Of a stretch of DNA of 64,000 nucleotides, positions 27,263 through 37,440 are shown in pieces. The position numbers were made by a program, and so were the translations under genes. Position 1 is the first letter of the stretch. Each line of letters starts with the position of its first letter. Source of the DNA: JAGVSR01 sp963778225 (GTDB lineage: Bacteria; Pseudomonadota; Alphaproteobacteria; Rhizobiales; Hyphomicrobiaceae); the NCBI GenBank assembly GCA_963778225.1, contig CAVZTR010000003.1, positions 32,335 through 96,334 of the forward strand. The letters are read 5' to 3'. The notes beneath the pieces were generated by a model, which did no database searches, was not told the origin of the DNA, and saw nothing but the letters and a program-made list of their open reading frames with translations.

Positions 27263-30200
27263 AGCCGCTCATTCTCATCCTCCAAGCGATCGGACCTTAT
27301 GCGGGTCGTCAATCCGTCGATTTTCGCACCGTACTCGATAGCGGCTTGTTTGGAATCTATGGAGCGACCGGCTCGGGCAAGTCCACGATTTTCAGCGCTA
27401 TGACGTTCGCGCTCTTTGGCGAAGCCGCTCGCTCCGAGCAGCACGCCACGAGCCTCCGCTCCGACCACGCCGACGCGAGCCTCTTGACCCAAGTCGAGCT
27501 GATCTTCGAGGCGGGCGGTCGCACATATCGTATTGTCCGCCAGCCGGAGCAGACGAGGCCAGCAAAGCGCGGCGGCGGCGAAACCAGCGAAAGCCACAAG
27601 GCCTGGTTGTTCGACGTTACCGATATTGATCTCGGCAAGGTGAGTGACAGCAACCCCGGCAAGGTCGTTGCGGAAAGCAAAGTCACCCTCGTCAACGAGG
27701 CTATAAAGAAGATCCTCGGGTACGGAGCAGCCCAGTTCCGTCAGATCGTCCTCTTGCCGCAAGGTCGCTTCGAGGCCTTCCTCAGTGCCGACACTCAGGA
27801 ACGGATTAGAATTCTGCGCGATCTCTTTGACGTCTCGCTCTACCGCCGTCTCGCGGAGAGCTTGAAATCAAGATCCGATGCAGCGGAAAAGGAAGTCGCC
27901 GCAGCGCGGACAGGCTGCACCGCGCGCCTCACCGCCGAAGAATTCGAAACCATGGAACAACTCGGCCAAGGCATCGCAGAAGCGGAGCATCGCCATCGCG
28001 ATCTGCGCGACGCTGCCGCCAAAGCAAAGTCCGAGTGGGACGCTGCCGTGGCTGCCTTCCAAGCCGCCGCACAAACTGACGCCCGTTTTCGCGAGCATTT
28101 CGAAGCGCAGGCAGAACTCGCGCGCATCCACTCCACGCGAAACGAAATCGCCGCCACCGAAAGCCGATTGAAGCTTGCCCGCGTCGTCGCATCTCTGGCC
28201 GATGCCGCTGCCGCGCGCGACACCGCCCGTCGCGAAGCGAGCGACGCTTCCGCCCGCCACGCTCAGGCCGCCGATCGATTGAAAGCAAATGAAGCGAAGG
28301 CGATCACTGCTCGATCCTCGCTCGCAGCCCTGCTCCAAAAGTCGCCTGAAATCGAGAAGCAAAGGTCCACCCTGCAGACCTTCCGCACCTACCAGATCAA
28401 ACTCGAAGCAACTCAGAATTTGAAAGCGGCAGCGGCATCAGCAAAACGGACAGCGCTTGAGCGGACGGCCTCGACCCAAACAGGCCAAGGCGACATTCGA
28501 CACCCTCGCGAGCAACAAAGTCGCAGCAGACAATATCCTTTCAAGCCGCCCAGTCCGCCCATCTGCAGCGCGCACAGTTGAACGAAGCTGCTGCTAACTT
28601 GCGTACGCTCTACAGCGAGGCGGCGGCGTTCGATGACGCTGGCCAAAAGTTGCGCGCCGCCCAAGACACTCTCAACTACAGCCGTGCGGACTTTGTTAAA
28701 GCGGAGCAGCATTTCCAACAGGCAAGTGCAGTTCATGCGGAAATCGAAACGGCTCTGCTTCAAGATCATGCGGCGCACCTCGCAGCTCATCTTGCGCATG
28801 GAGAGGCGTGTCCCGTTTGCGGGTCGCACGATCATCCGGCACCGGCCCTCGGCCCCGGCGGCACCGAGCGTCTGGATGCAAAGTATGCGGATGCAAAAGC
28901 TCGCCACGAACAAGCTCGCGATGCTGCCGCCGCCGCGCAGATGCGAGTCGAAGTCGCACAACAGGCCGTTGCCGGCTGCTCCACAGTTCTACAGGCCCTC
29001 GCGCCACCACCTCGCGCTGCCACAGAACTTGCAGCTGAATTGCAACGCGTGAAGGATGAGATCAAGCGTTTGCCGCCGCCGTCCGATCTCGTTGCGTTGC
29101 AGGCCAAAATCGAGGAATTGGATGCCGAATTGAGCGTCGCGTCCGCGTGTCTCGATGCCGCTCGCCAGACCGAACTTGAAGCGTCGCGAACGGCCGCGGC
29201 GGCCGAACAATCCTTCGCGGACGCGCTCGAAATCGTTCCACCGGACCTGCGTGAAGCCGTGACACTCACCGCAGCGATCAACGCACTGGACGCGACAATC
29301 AATGCGTTCATCCGCGATCATGAATCGGCCATGGCCGCAGATCGCCAAGCAGCCGAAGCTGTCGCCGCGGCGAAAGCTGAAACGGAAACCCTCACCGGCG
29401 AAGTCGAACGACTTTCTGACCAATTGGCGCGAAGTGAATCCCATTTCGCGGCACGCCTGGCGGAGCATGGGCTAACGGCCGAAGACTACGAAATGCGCAA
29501 AGCCGATGTTTCGAGTCATTCCGGCGATGGAAGAGCGCATCCTTCAATACGCAGCGCAAAGTGCTGCTGCCGAAAGTCACGTTCAGCGGACCGCTGAAAT
29601 CATCGCCCAATTGCAACGGCCTGATCTCGACACCCTCGCCGCCGCGCGCGATGCTGCTTCCAAGGCATTCGATGCGGCTCAGGCCGCCGCGACAACGGCT
29701 TTGGCGCGCCTCACACAACTCCAGAAGCTGCAGAGCGATCTCGCTGCCGAAGGTCGGCGTCTGGACGCGCTGGAAAAAGAAACGGCTCCGCTGCGCGAAC
29801 TTGCCGAAGCCTTCACCGGACGCACCTATCACCGGATCGACCTCGAGACCTTTGCGATCTCAACCTTGTTCGATCGCGTACTCGAGGCGGCCAACCTTCG
29901 CCTCGCCCCCATGACGCGCACGCGCTACAGTCTTGTCCGCGAAACAGAAGGGCGAGGCAACGCCCGCCGCGGCCTTGGAATTGCGGTCGAAGACACCTAC
30001 ACCGGCCGCCAGCGACCAACCTCGACCCTCTCGGGCGGCGAGACGTTCATTGCGGCCCTCGCCCTTGCTCTGGGTCTTTCCGATATCGTCGAGAGCGCCC
30101 ACGGGAACGTACGCCTCGATACCATTTTCATTGATGAAGGTTTCGGCAGCCTCGACAGCGATGGCGACAGCGGCACACTCGAAACCGTCCTTCAGACCCT

Positions 30201-30330
30201 GCAGGACATCGTCGGCGCTTCACGCTCTGTCGGGCTGATTTCGCACGTTCCACTCGTGCAGCAGGCCATCCCGAATGGCTTCTTCGTCACCAAGACACCC
30301 GCCGGAAGTCACATCGAAGTTCGCACCTGA
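27259..30330 (+). CDS. sbcC: Exonuclease subunit SbcC (three frameshifts in the sequence)
   Basis: SbcC is the Rad50-type ATPase partner of SbcD. Read through, it is about 1020 residues, the normal length. Walker A is GATGSGKSTI near residue 35, long Ala/Glu-rich coiled coils flank a zinc hook GEACPVCGSHDHP, and the C-terminal ATPase half has TLSGGETFIAAL and DTIFIDEGFGSLD. The frame is lost near 28475-28490, 28525-28535 and 29505-29512. Each break is explained by one surplus base; at the last two it sits in a TTT run. All conserved motifs are intact on both sides, so assembly error is more likely than a dead gene. Confidence 0.88.
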
Positions 30331-30332
30331 AC

Positions 30333-31082
30333 TCAGACCACTTCGGGATAATCAACCCGATCAAGGTAAAGTCCACTTGCTGGCGCGACCGTTCCGCACC
30401 GCTTCCGATCACGCGCAGCCAGGGCTTCCGCGACATCGTCAGGCTGCCACTTGCCTTCACCAACCAATTTGAGAGTACCCACCATTGACCGCACCTGGTT
30501 GTGAAGAAACGATCGCGCGGAGGTTCGGATGACGATCTCCGCTCCCTCACGCACGACGTCCAGGCGGTCCAGCGTGCGCACCGGAGATTCTGCCTGACAC
30601 TGCGTAGCCCGGAACGTCGTGAAATCGTGGCTACCTACGAGGTGCATCGCGGCCTCGTGCATCGCATCTGTATTGAGATCGTGCGTCAGCCACCAAACGC
30701 GGGCACGCTCGAGAACAGGCGGCGCCCGGCGTGTGAGTATCCGGTAAACGTAGTGGCGTGCCACAGCGCTGAACCGAGCATCAAACGTGGACGCCACGTG
30801 AGAGCAGTTGAGCACGGCACACGGCGCGGGTCTCAGATGGAAGTTGATCGCGTCCTGCACACGTCCCGCCGACCATTCACGCGTGAGATCGAAGTGCGCA
30901 ACTTGCCCTAGCGCATGCACGCCAGAATCCGTCCGCCCGGCGCCCCTCACCTTTACGCGCTCACCCGAAAACCGAAAAATCGCCTCTTGCAACGCGCCCT
31001 GCACGGACAGCCCTTCTGACTGGATCTGCCAGCCGACAAATGGCGTGCCGTCGTATTCGATGACGAGTTTGTATCGGGACAT
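30333..31082 (-). CDS. truA: tRNA pseudouridine synthase A
   Basis: TruA converts uridines 38-40 of many tRNAs to pseudouridine. The catalytic aspartate is D52 in GAGRTDSGVHA, and the N-terminal YDGTPFVGWQ and later FLHNQVRSMVG are family hallmarks. The length (249) is standard. It lies downstream of def and fmt on the same strand, a common alphaproteobacterial order, but here a small secreted-protein gene with its own terminator separates it from fmt. It converges on sbcC with a two-base gap. Confidence 0.95.
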   Translation of the reverse strand: MSRYKLVIEYDGTPFVGWQIQSEGLSVQGALQEAIFRFSGERVKVRGAGRTDSGVHALGQVAHFDLTREWSAGRVQDAINFHLRPAPCAVLNCSHVASTFDARFSAVARHYVYRILTRRAPPVLERARVWWLTHDLNTDAMHEAAMHLVGSHDFTTFRATQCQAESPVRTLDRLDVVREGAEIVIRTSARSFLHNQVRSMVGTLKLVGEGKWQPDDVAEALAARDRKRCGTVAPASGLYLDRVDYPEVV

Positions 31083-31105
31083 CTGCTGGCGTCAGTGAAA
31101 GGAAA

Positions 31106-31130
31106 GGGCACCGCGACTGCCGCGGTGCCC
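31106..31130 (-). terminator. Rho-independent terminator for the small secreted protein gene
   Basis: A perfect ten-base stem (GGGCACCGCG) with a five-base loop. Reading the minus strand it is followed by TTTCCTTT, so it ends transcription of the gene at 31169-31519, before truA. Confidence 0.75.
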
Positions 31131-31168
31131 TCTTATGCCACGTTCCACGCCGGCCTCAAGTCGAGCGA

Positions 31169-31519
31169 TCAGCAACTGTTGCCGACGGCCGGGATGCACG
31201 GACGGTACGGGTAGCCCCAACCATTGTTCCATGGGGCCCCGAAATAGCGATGATTGTTCACGCTGCTGGAATAAGAGCGGCGAGTTTCCGTCACGTTCGT
31301 CTGCGAGATCCCAAGGTTCACCGGCGTCCCGTTGGGATTGACGATGACATACTTGTCCGGCGGCAGCGGGCGAAAGACTCGAACGCCCTCTTCGATCGTC
31401 ACCGTCGCGCCATATACCGGCCGAGGCTCGATCCGAATCGTAGACGACTGGGCGAAGGCGCCGGACGAACCGGCACCAAGAAGCACGGCAACACCGAGAG
31501 CAAGAACGCGATACGACAT
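31169..31519 (-). CDS. Small secreted hypothetical protein
   Basis: A 116-residue exported protein from the ATG at 31519. The signal peptide ends near GAFAQS. The mature part begins with STIRIEPRPVYGATVTIEEG and contains a proline-rich FRPLPPDKYVIVNP segment. The C-terminus is rich in Asn, Tyr and Trp and has two cysteines (PCIPAVGNSC) that may form a disulfide. I do not recognise a family. It sits between fmt and truA, and its terminator isolates it from truA. Confidence 0.7.
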   Translation of the reverse strand: MSYRVLALGVAVLLGAGSSGAFAQSSTIRIEPRPVYGATVTIEEGVRVFRPLPPDKYVIVNPNGTPVNLGISQTNVTETRRSYSSSVNNHRYFGAPWNNGWGYPYRPCIPAVGNSC

Positions 31520-31588
31520 GATAGACTCCGAGAACCACGGACGACGCATTATCCTAATGCCATCGGTCGGCCGTTCGCGGTGCCATCT

Positions 31589-32530
31589 TTACGATTGCTT
31601 AACGGTTGTACCGGCAGTCAGCGGGAAGCCGCGCAAAAACTCAGCCGCTTGCATGGGCCGCTTGCCCGCCCGCTGCACATCGATGAGCCGCACGGCCCCG
31701 GTTGCGCAGGCGATGGTAAGGTTATCGTCAAGCACCGCCCCAGGTGATCCGCCACCGACCGCCAGCTCCGACCGCAGCACCTTGATCCGCTCAATCGTTC
31801 CGGTCGGCCCCGCGGCCTCGAACCAGGCACCCGGAAATGGCGACAGCCCGCGGATATGGTTGTGCACCTGTTCAGCAGTCCGGTCGAAGTTGATCCGCGC
31901 CTCCACCTTGTCGATCTTCGACGCGTAGACAACGCCCTCGGAGGCTTGCGGAACGGCAACGATGCGGCCCTCCGCCAGATCGGCCATCGCACTCACGATC
32001 AACTTGGCCCCAGCCGAGGCGAGAACATCGTGCAGGTCGCCGGTCGTCATCATCGGGCCGATCGAAACGCGCTTCGTCGCAACAACGGGACCCGTATCGA
32101 GTCCTTCTTCCATCTTCATGACCATCACGGCTGTCTCGGCATCGCCCGCCATGATCGCCCGATGGATGGGAGCCGCACCACGCCACCGCGGCAGCGCAGA
32201 CGCATGCACGTTGAAGCAGCCATGCTTCGGCGCATCGAGAACGGCGCGCGGCAGCAAGAGCCCATAAGCAACGACGACCGCGGCATCCGACCCGTGCGCA
32301 GCAAACACCGCCTGCTCGTCTGCCCCCTTCAAGCTTTTCGGTGTCAACACGGGCAGCCCCAGTGCCTCCGCCCGGGCATGAACCGGAGACTTGCGATCCG
32401 CCATGCCTCGCCCTGCCGGACGCGGCGGTTGCGAATAAACGGCGACGATCTCGTGCCCCGCCGCCGCCAATGCATCGAGGCAGGGTACCGCAAACTCAGG
32501 CGTTCCCATGAAGACAAGTTTCAGCGGCAT
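31589..32530 (-). CDS. fmt: Methionyl-tRNA formyltransferase
   Basis: Formylates initiator Met-tRNA using 10-formyl-tetrahydrofolate. The catalytic core is intact: FMGTPEFAVPCLDAL at the N-terminus, FNVHASALPRWRGAAPI with the catalytic Asn and His, and EEGLDTGP with the catalytic Asp. A C-terminal tRNA-binding domain (INFDRTAEQVHNHIRGLSP) follows. The length of 313 is typical. It is 44 bases downstream of def on the same strand, the classic def-fmt operon. Confidence 0.96.
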   Translation of the reverse strand: MPLKLVFMGTPEFAVPCLDALAAAGHEIVAVYSQPPRPAGRGMADRKSPVHARAEALGLPVLTPKSLKGADEQAVFAAHGSDAAVVVAYGLLLPRAVLDAPKHGCFNVHASALPRWRGAAPIHRAIMAGDAETAVMVMKMEEGLDTGPVVATKRVSIGPMMTTGDLHDVLASAGAKLIVSAMADLAEGRIVAVPQASEGVVYASKIDKVEARINFDRTAEQVHNHIRGLSPFPGAWFEAAGPTGTIERIKVLRSELAVGGGSPGAVLDDNLTIACATGAVRLIDVQRAGKRPMQAAEFLRGFPLTAGTTVKQS

Positions 32531-32574
32531 GCTGCGAGCCCCCCGGCTGATCCGCCGTCAGAGCGGCCTGTTCG

Positions 32575-33093
32575 TCACAACGGCCCGTCTTGACGCGCCA
32601 GCTTCTTGAACTTTCGAACCACCATTTCCCGCTTCAGCCGCGACAGAAAATCGATGATCAGCTTGCCGTCGAGATGATCGAGTTCGTGCTGGATGGCCGT
32701 CGCGAGCAATCCGCCGGCGTCGTGCTCCTGCAGCTTGCCCTCCCGATCGATGTACCTCAATCGCAGTTCCGCGGGCCGTTCGATATCGACCCGGAAATCG
32801 GGGATCGACAGACATCCTTCCTCGTAAACCTTGGTTTGCGCACCCAGATGCAAAATCTCAGGATTGATCAGCACGCGCGGCTCGGGCGTCTCACCCTCTG
32901 GCGCGCAATCCAGCACCACAAGGCGACGTGGCACGCCAACCTGGATCGCGGCCAATCCGATCCCCGGCGCGTCGTACATTGTCTCCAGCATGTCGTCGGC
33001 CAAGCGCAGAATTTCAGCGTCCACACGTTCGATGGGCGCTGACGCTTGGCGCAGGATCGGATCGGGCAGGGTGATGATAGGGAGCTTGGCCAT
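32575..33093 (-). CDS. def: Peptide deformylase
   Basis: Removes the formyl group from new protein N-termini. All three motifs are present: GIGLAAIQVG (44-53), EEGCLSIPD with metal ligand C94, and QHELDHLDG with ligands H136 and H140 and catalytic E137. At 172 residues it is a standard type 1 enzyme. It is the first gene of def-fmt. Confidence 0.96.
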   Translation of the reverse strand: MAKLPIITLPDPILRQASAPIERVDAEILRLADDMLETMYDAPGIGLAAIQVGVPRRLVVLDCAPEGETPEPRVLINPEILHLGAQTKVYEEGCLSIPDFRVDIERPAELRLRYIDREGKLQEHDAGGLLATAIQHELDHLDGKLIIDFLSRLKREMVVRKFKKLARQDGPL

Positions 33094-33167
33094 CTGCGTC
33101 AGATAAAAGAGGCGCAGGACAGGGTCAATCCATGTTGCACATCGAGACCCGCGATCCCTTAACGCGG

Positions 33168-34271
33168 TCAGCCGTCAATAGCCGCCAGCACCGGAGCGAG
33201 CACCGCAGACGCCCCGAAAGATCGCTCGGCCTTGATCCTGGCCGCCCGTGATTCCGCGGGCAGAAGGCCGCGATGGCTGATGAAACTCTCCATCGCCGCC
33301 AGCAGCGCAGTCGGATCCGCCGGCGGCACCAAGCAACCGTTCACCCGCTCGTCTACCGCCTCGCGGCAGCCCGGAACATCCAAGGTGATGACCGGCCGGC
33401 CAGCCGCCAGCGCCTGCTTCAACGCTGCCGGCGAACCGTCATCCGCTGAGAGATGAACCACCACATGGACAGTGCCGAGCAGAGCCGCCGGATCAGCCGC
33501 CCGACCTTGGAACGCGATGCTGTCGACCGTAAACAGCGTCGTATCCTGCGCCGCCTCTCGGTCGGTGGCGAGAACGCAGCGAACCGCCAACCCTTTGCCG
33601 GTGAGAGACCGCGCCGCCTCAGTGTAAGCCTCGATCGCCCCGCGCGCATCGGGATTGGCGATCATCAGGAAGGTCAAAGGCAAATCAGCTGGCGGCATCG
33701 GAGCGACAGTAAATTCCTTGAGATCGACGCCGTCGCCGGGCGTCACGATCACGCGCTGACCCTTGGGCTTCAGCATCGACGTCAGAACGCGCGCATCTTC
33801 AGCGTTGTGGCACACGACAGCCTGGCTGAGCTTCACGGCACCACGAAAAGCAATCACCATCAGGCGCCGCTCCTCATCGCTGCCGACACCCATCTCTGCC
33901 GAGACGATCGTCACGATCTGTTTTACGCCCGCCTTGCGCGCGGCCCGGGCGGCCAGCGATGCGAGTGCCGCTCCACTGACGATCGTCGTGTCAGCCTGCC
34001 ACGCTGCAATCACATCGCGAATAGCCTGCTGCACGCGACGATTGGCAAAAATGGACATGCCCGGCGGCTTGGGCTCAAAGTTACGATGCTCTGCGCCGAG
34101 ATGATGCAGCGCTGCGACCTCTCCCGACAGATGGGATGCAGCGATCACGAGTACCGCATGCCCTCGATCCTTCAACGCGCGGATGAGGTTCGCCCGGTCA
34201 CGCAAAACGCCCGCCAGAGACGGCGCCACGATCGCAATGCGCTTCTGCGGACTTGAAATGGTGGAAGACAT
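33168..34271 (-). CDS. Glycosyltransferase, GT4-like
   Basis: A 367-residue two-domain glycosyltransferase of the GT-B fold. The N-terminal half has a GT4-style start (RIAIVAPSLAGVLRDRANLI). The C-terminal half has VIVTPGDGVDLKEF and LSADDGSPAALKQALAAGRP, then VITLDVPGCREAVDERVNGCLVPP, which corresponds to the donor-binding EX7E region and the following Gly-rich turn. It probably modifies a lipid-linked or envelope polysaccharide; the acceptor is unknown. It stands between def and a MATE transporter and does not form an obvious pathway cluster. Confidence 0.8.
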   Translation of the reverse strand: MSSTISSPQKRIAIVAPSLAGVLRDRANLIRALKDRGHAVLVIAASHLSGEVAALHHLGAEHRNFEPKPPGMSIFANRRVQQAIRDVIAAWQADTTIVSGAALASLAARAARKAGVKQIVTIVSAEMGVGSDEERRLMVIAFRGAVKLSQAVVCHNAEDARVLTSMLKPKGQRVIVTPGDGVDLKEFTVAPMPPADLPLTFLMIANPDARGAIEAYTEAARSLTGKGLAVRCVLATDREAAQDTTLFTVDSIAFQGRAADPAALLGTVHVVVHLSADDGSPAALKQALAAGRPVITLDVPGCREAVDERVNGCLVPPADPTALLAAMESFISHRGLLPAESRAARIKAERSFGASAVLAPVLAAIDG

Positions 34272-34358
34272 GGAACGGGCTCGCTCAAGCCCGGCGCAGA
34301 GGAACGCCGGCTAGACCCGCATACGCCAGCAACCGATTCGACGCGAGCGGCGGCGCGA

Positions 34359-35732
34359 CTATTCCATCGCATCGCTGCGCAAGCGGTCCATGAGGCGATA
34401 GCACAGCCACACCGCCAGCGCCCCGAATGCGATCCCGCCAATCATATTGCCGGCGAGAACACCCTCCGCCCCCGCTTGGCGGGAGCCGAACTCCACGAAA
34501 GGGATTGTACCGATCGTCGCCCGGCCCCAGTTCAGCCACGTCGAAAGCTGCGCGTGGCCCAGCGTGTTGAACGCGGCGTTCGCGACGAACAAAGCCCCGA
34601 GGAACACAAACAGCGGCGACAACATGATGTTGAACAAGCGGATGAGTTCCGCCGCTGATCCGCTCTGCTTGAAGAACTCAAGGATCAGGCCGGTGCCAAG
34701 CATGAGCGCGATCCACGCCGCAAGCGTGAACGCGGCGTTGACGCCCAGCGACAGTGTGAAAGCGCGCCGCATGCGGTCGTTGTCACCCGCACCGTAGTTC
34801 TGTCCGATGATCGGCCCAATCGATCCCGACAGCGCGTAGATTGCGCCGAACGCCACGGGAATGATCCGCCCTATGATCGCCCACGCCGCCACGGCGCTGT
34901 CGCCATGCGCCGCGATCGCCGCCGTCACATAGGCGTTGCCGACGGGCGTGGCGACGTTTGTCAGCACCGCGGGAACAGCGACCGCGAGAAGCGGAGGCCA
35001 ATCCGCCTGCAAAGCCGGAACAGTTGGCCTCGTCGCCATGTCGTGCACCCGCACCACGGCGAACAGCGCGTACGCCACCATCGCAAGGCGTGCGATGCCC
35101 GACGCGATCGCCGCTCCGTGGATGCCAAGGTCGAGCGTAAAGATGAAAAACGGATCGAGTGCGATGTTCACGATCGCGCCGATGAGCGTGATGTGCATGG
35201 CGCGCCGCGCATCCCCGACGCTGCGGAGGATACCTGTTGCCGTCATAGCCAGCGCCAGCGGCGGCAGAAACGGCACGAGAATCCAGAGATAGTCGCGGGC
35301 GAGATCGTGCGTGCGCCCCTCCGCGCCCAGCAAAGACAGCAGTGGCGAGACGGCCACCCAGACAACCGCGGTCAACACGATCGACGCAGCGAGCGTCAGC
35401 ATCAGCGCGCTCGCGGCCATCTGGCGCGCCTTTGGGCGGTTGCCCGATCCGATCGCCGGCGACACCAGCGATGTCGCCGCAATTGAAAGACCGATACCGA
35501 TGGAGGTCGTGAAGAACAGGATCGAGCTGGCATACCCGACCGCGGCGACGATCGCCTCGTCACCGAGCCACGACAGGAACAGCATATTGGCGAGATCGCC
35601 GATGAAGATCGCGACAAGCCCCACCGCGCCGGTCCCGGTCATGATGAGAATGTGGCGCAGCAGCGAGCCGGTCACGAAGCGCGGCGGCGCCGCCGGGGCA
35701 GCCCCGGTAACGGTCAGATCCGCCGCATCCAT
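34359..35732 (-). CDS. MATE-family efflux transporter
   Basis: A 457-residue protein with about twelve membrane helices in two equivalent halves, as in MATE drug/cation antiporters. Typical pieces are GDLANMLFLSWLGDEAIVAAVGYA in helices 1-2 and an internally repeated GQNYGAG in the second half. The ATG at 35732 is chosen because the conserved part starts soon after; the frame is open to 35834. It exports organic cations in exchange for Na+ or H+; the substrate cannot be told. It lies just downstream of recR. Confidence 0.88.
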   Translation of the reverse strand: MDAADLTVTGAAPAAPPRFVTGSLLRHILIMTGTGAVGLVAIFIGDLANMLFLSWLGDEAIVAAVGYASSILFFTTSIGIGLSIAATSLVSPAIGSGNRPKARQMAASALMLTLAASIVLTAVVWVAVSPLLSLLGAEGRTHDLARDYLWILVPFLPPLALAMTATGILRSVGDARRAMHITLIGAIVNIALDPFFIFTLDLGIHGAAIASGIARLAMVAYALFAVVRVHDMATRPTVPALQADWPPLLAVAVPAVLTNVATPVGNAYVTAAIAAHGDSAVAAWAIIGRIIPVAFGAIYALSGSIGPIIGQNYGAGDNDRMRRAFTLSLGVNAAFTLAAWIALMLGTGLILEFFKQSGSAAELIRLFNIMLSPLFVFLGALFVANAAFNTLGHAQLSTWLNWGRATIGTIPFVEFGSRQAGAEGVLAGNMIGGIAFGALAVWLCYRLMDRLRSDAME

Positions 35733-35754
35733 GTGATCATTGCTCCGAGTAAAT

Positions 35755-36360
35755 TCAGACCCGCCTGCGAGACTTGATCGCGGCAGCAAGCGTACCCTCG
35801 TCCAGATAGTCGAGTTCGCCGCCAATCGGCACACCTTGCGCCAGGCGCGATACCGTAACGTTCGAACCGGCCAGCTGGTCCATCACATAATGCGCGGTCG
35901 ACTGTCCTTCCACCGTGGCATTGAGCGCCAGCAGGACTTCCGTCACCTCAGACGCCGCCGCGCGCGTAACCAGCGACGAGATGTTGAGCTGCTCAGGACC
36001 AATCCCGTCGAGCGGCGAGAGGTGCCCGCCGAGCACGTGATAGCGCGCATTGACAACGCCGGCCCGTTCCAGCGCCCACAGATCGCCGACCTCTTCCACG
36101 ACGACGATCAGCGATAAATCGCGCCGCTGGTCTTGGCAGATCGTGCAAGGCGAAACGGTATCGAGATTTCCGCAGTTCGGACACTCGACGATCTTCTCCA
36201 CCGCAGTACGAAGAGCATCCGAGAGAGGGACCAGCAGTTCTTGCCGCTTCTTGAGAAGGCCGAGCGCCGCCTTGCGTGCCGACCGCGGCCCAAGCCCCGG
36301 CAAGCGCGCCAGCAGCTGCACGAGCCGCTCGATTTCAGGACCTGCTATTTTCTTCGACAT
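35755..36360 (-). CDS. recR: Recombination mediator protein RecR
   Basis: RecR works with RecO to load RecA on gapped DNA. An HhH region (LARLPGLGPRSARK) is followed by a C4 zinc finger, C60, C63, C72 and C75, and a Toprim domain with VVVEEVGDLWALE and HVLGGHLSPLDGI. The length of 201 is typical. It is third in the conserved run dnaX-ybaB-recR, here with a UPF0314 gene inserted. Confidence 0.96.
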   Translation of the reverse strand: MSKKIAGPEIERLVQLLARLPGLGPRSARKAALGLLKKRQELLVPLSDALRTAVEKIVECPNCGNLDTVSPCTICQDQRRDLSLIVVVEEVGDLWALERAGVVNARYHVLGGHLSPLDGIGPEQLNISSLVTRAAASEVTEVLLALNATVEGQSTAHYVMDQLAGSNVTVSRLAQGVPIGGELDYLDEGTLAAAIKSRRRV

Positions 36361-36416
36361 GTCAGCGGACTGTTAGCACGGGTTGCAACGCCGCGCGTAC
36401 CACGATTCCGCAGCCC

Positions 36417-37019
36417 TTATCCGCCCGCGGATTGCCACGCCTTGATGGCCTCGACAGGGTACACCAGCATGATGACGTTCAAAGTCAGGTTATCTCGGAT
36501 CATGTAGCCGGTGAAAAGTTCCGCTCCCACCGCGAGCACCACCGTAGCCCAGACGGGCAGGATCGACGCCAGATAGAAACCAGCCGCCATCGCCAGCGCA
36601 TCGGAAACGGAATTGAGTATCGAGTCGCCGTAGTAATCGAGAGCGATGGTCGATGTGCGATACCGCTCAATCGTCGCGTTCGTATTCTCGATGATCTCCC
36701 AGGCACTCTCGATCCCGAGCGCTAGGATCAGCCGTGTCGCAAAGGACGACTTCGGCATCAGCCACCACAGGAGCGCATAAAAAATGAAGCCATGGATCAC
36801 ATGGCTTGGCGTGTACCAATCCGTGATGTGCTGCGAGTTTTCCGAACTCTGCACGACCCCGTGCCACAGCTTGATGTCACCGCACGTGCAGATGGGCGCC
36901 CGCCCCATCACCCAAAGTATGATGACGAGACCCACAAGAACCGCCACAGCCGCCGCCCAGGCAGCGGGCCCTTGCAGTGCCGGCAGGCTCGGTGGTTCGG
37001 GTGCTGTCGGCGCCGCCAT
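36417..37019 (-). CDS. UPF0314 / DUF2585 membrane protein
   Basis: A 200-residue inner-membrane protein with about five helices. The family signature ICTCGDIKLWHG follows the first helix, and HITDWYTPSHVIHGFIFY and GIESAWEIIENTNATIERYR are the other conserved blocks. Function unknown. It often sits near recR in alphaproteobacteria, as here, and several polar residues buried in helices suggest an enzymatic or transport role. Confidence 0.88.
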   Translation of the reverse strand: MAAPTAPEPPSLPALQGPAAWAAAVAVLVGLVIILWVMGRAPICTCGDIKLWHGVVQSSENSQHITDWYTPSHVIHGFIFYALLWWLMPKSSFATRLILALGIESAWEIIENTNATIERYRTSTIALDYYGDSILNSVSDALAMAAGFYLASILPVWATVVLAVGAELFTGYMIRDNLTLNVIMLVYPVEAIKAWQSAGG

Positions 37020-37057
37020 ATGCTTTTCCCCCGAAGCCCGCGCTGTTCCGCGCAGAC

Positions 37058-37378
37058 CTAGAATAGCTTGAGTCCCGGCGGAAGCGGCAGCCCACCCGTG
37101 ATCTCGGACATCTTTTCGGCCATCATGCTCTCGACCTTCGCCCGGGCATCCTGAGTGGCGGCCAGCACAAGGTCCTCGAGGATTTCACCCTCGCCCGGCT
37201 TCATGAGGCTCGGGTCGATGGAAATCTTCTTCATATCGCCCTTGCCGTTGAGCGTAACGCGCACGAGCCCCGCCCCCGACTGTCCCTCGATTTCGGCTTG
37301 CGCCAGTTCTTCCTGCATCTGCTGCATGCGTGCCTGCATCTGGCCCACCTGCTTCATCATGCCCATGATGTCTTTCAT
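37058..37378 (-). CDS. YbaB/EbfC-family nucleoid-associated protein
   Basis: A 106-residue DNA-binding protein. The N-terminal helix is methionine- and glutamine-rich (KQVGQMQARMQQMQEELAQ) and is followed by the conserved VRVTLNGKGDMKKISIDPSL strand region. Homologues form tweezer-like dimers that bind DNA broadly. It lies between dnaX and recR, the usual place. Confidence 0.93.
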   Translation of the reverse strand: MKDIMGMMKQVGQMQARMQQMQEELAQAEIEGQSGAGLVRVTLNGKGDMKKISIDPSLMKPGEGEILEDLVLAATQDARAKVESMMAEKMSEITGGLPLPPGLKLF

Positions 37379-37440
37379 GCGTCGTCCTCTTGGCTAGCGC
37401 TTAACGTGCGCTGGATTTCGAATATGAAGAGCGTGCGGCG

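Noticed and set aside
27259..30330. Programmed +1 frameshifting in sbcC
   Set aside because: Three shifts in one gene at unrelated sequences without an adjacent stop or stimulatory element, plus similar breaks in ligD, a cytochrome and a tRNA, fit sequencing insertions better.
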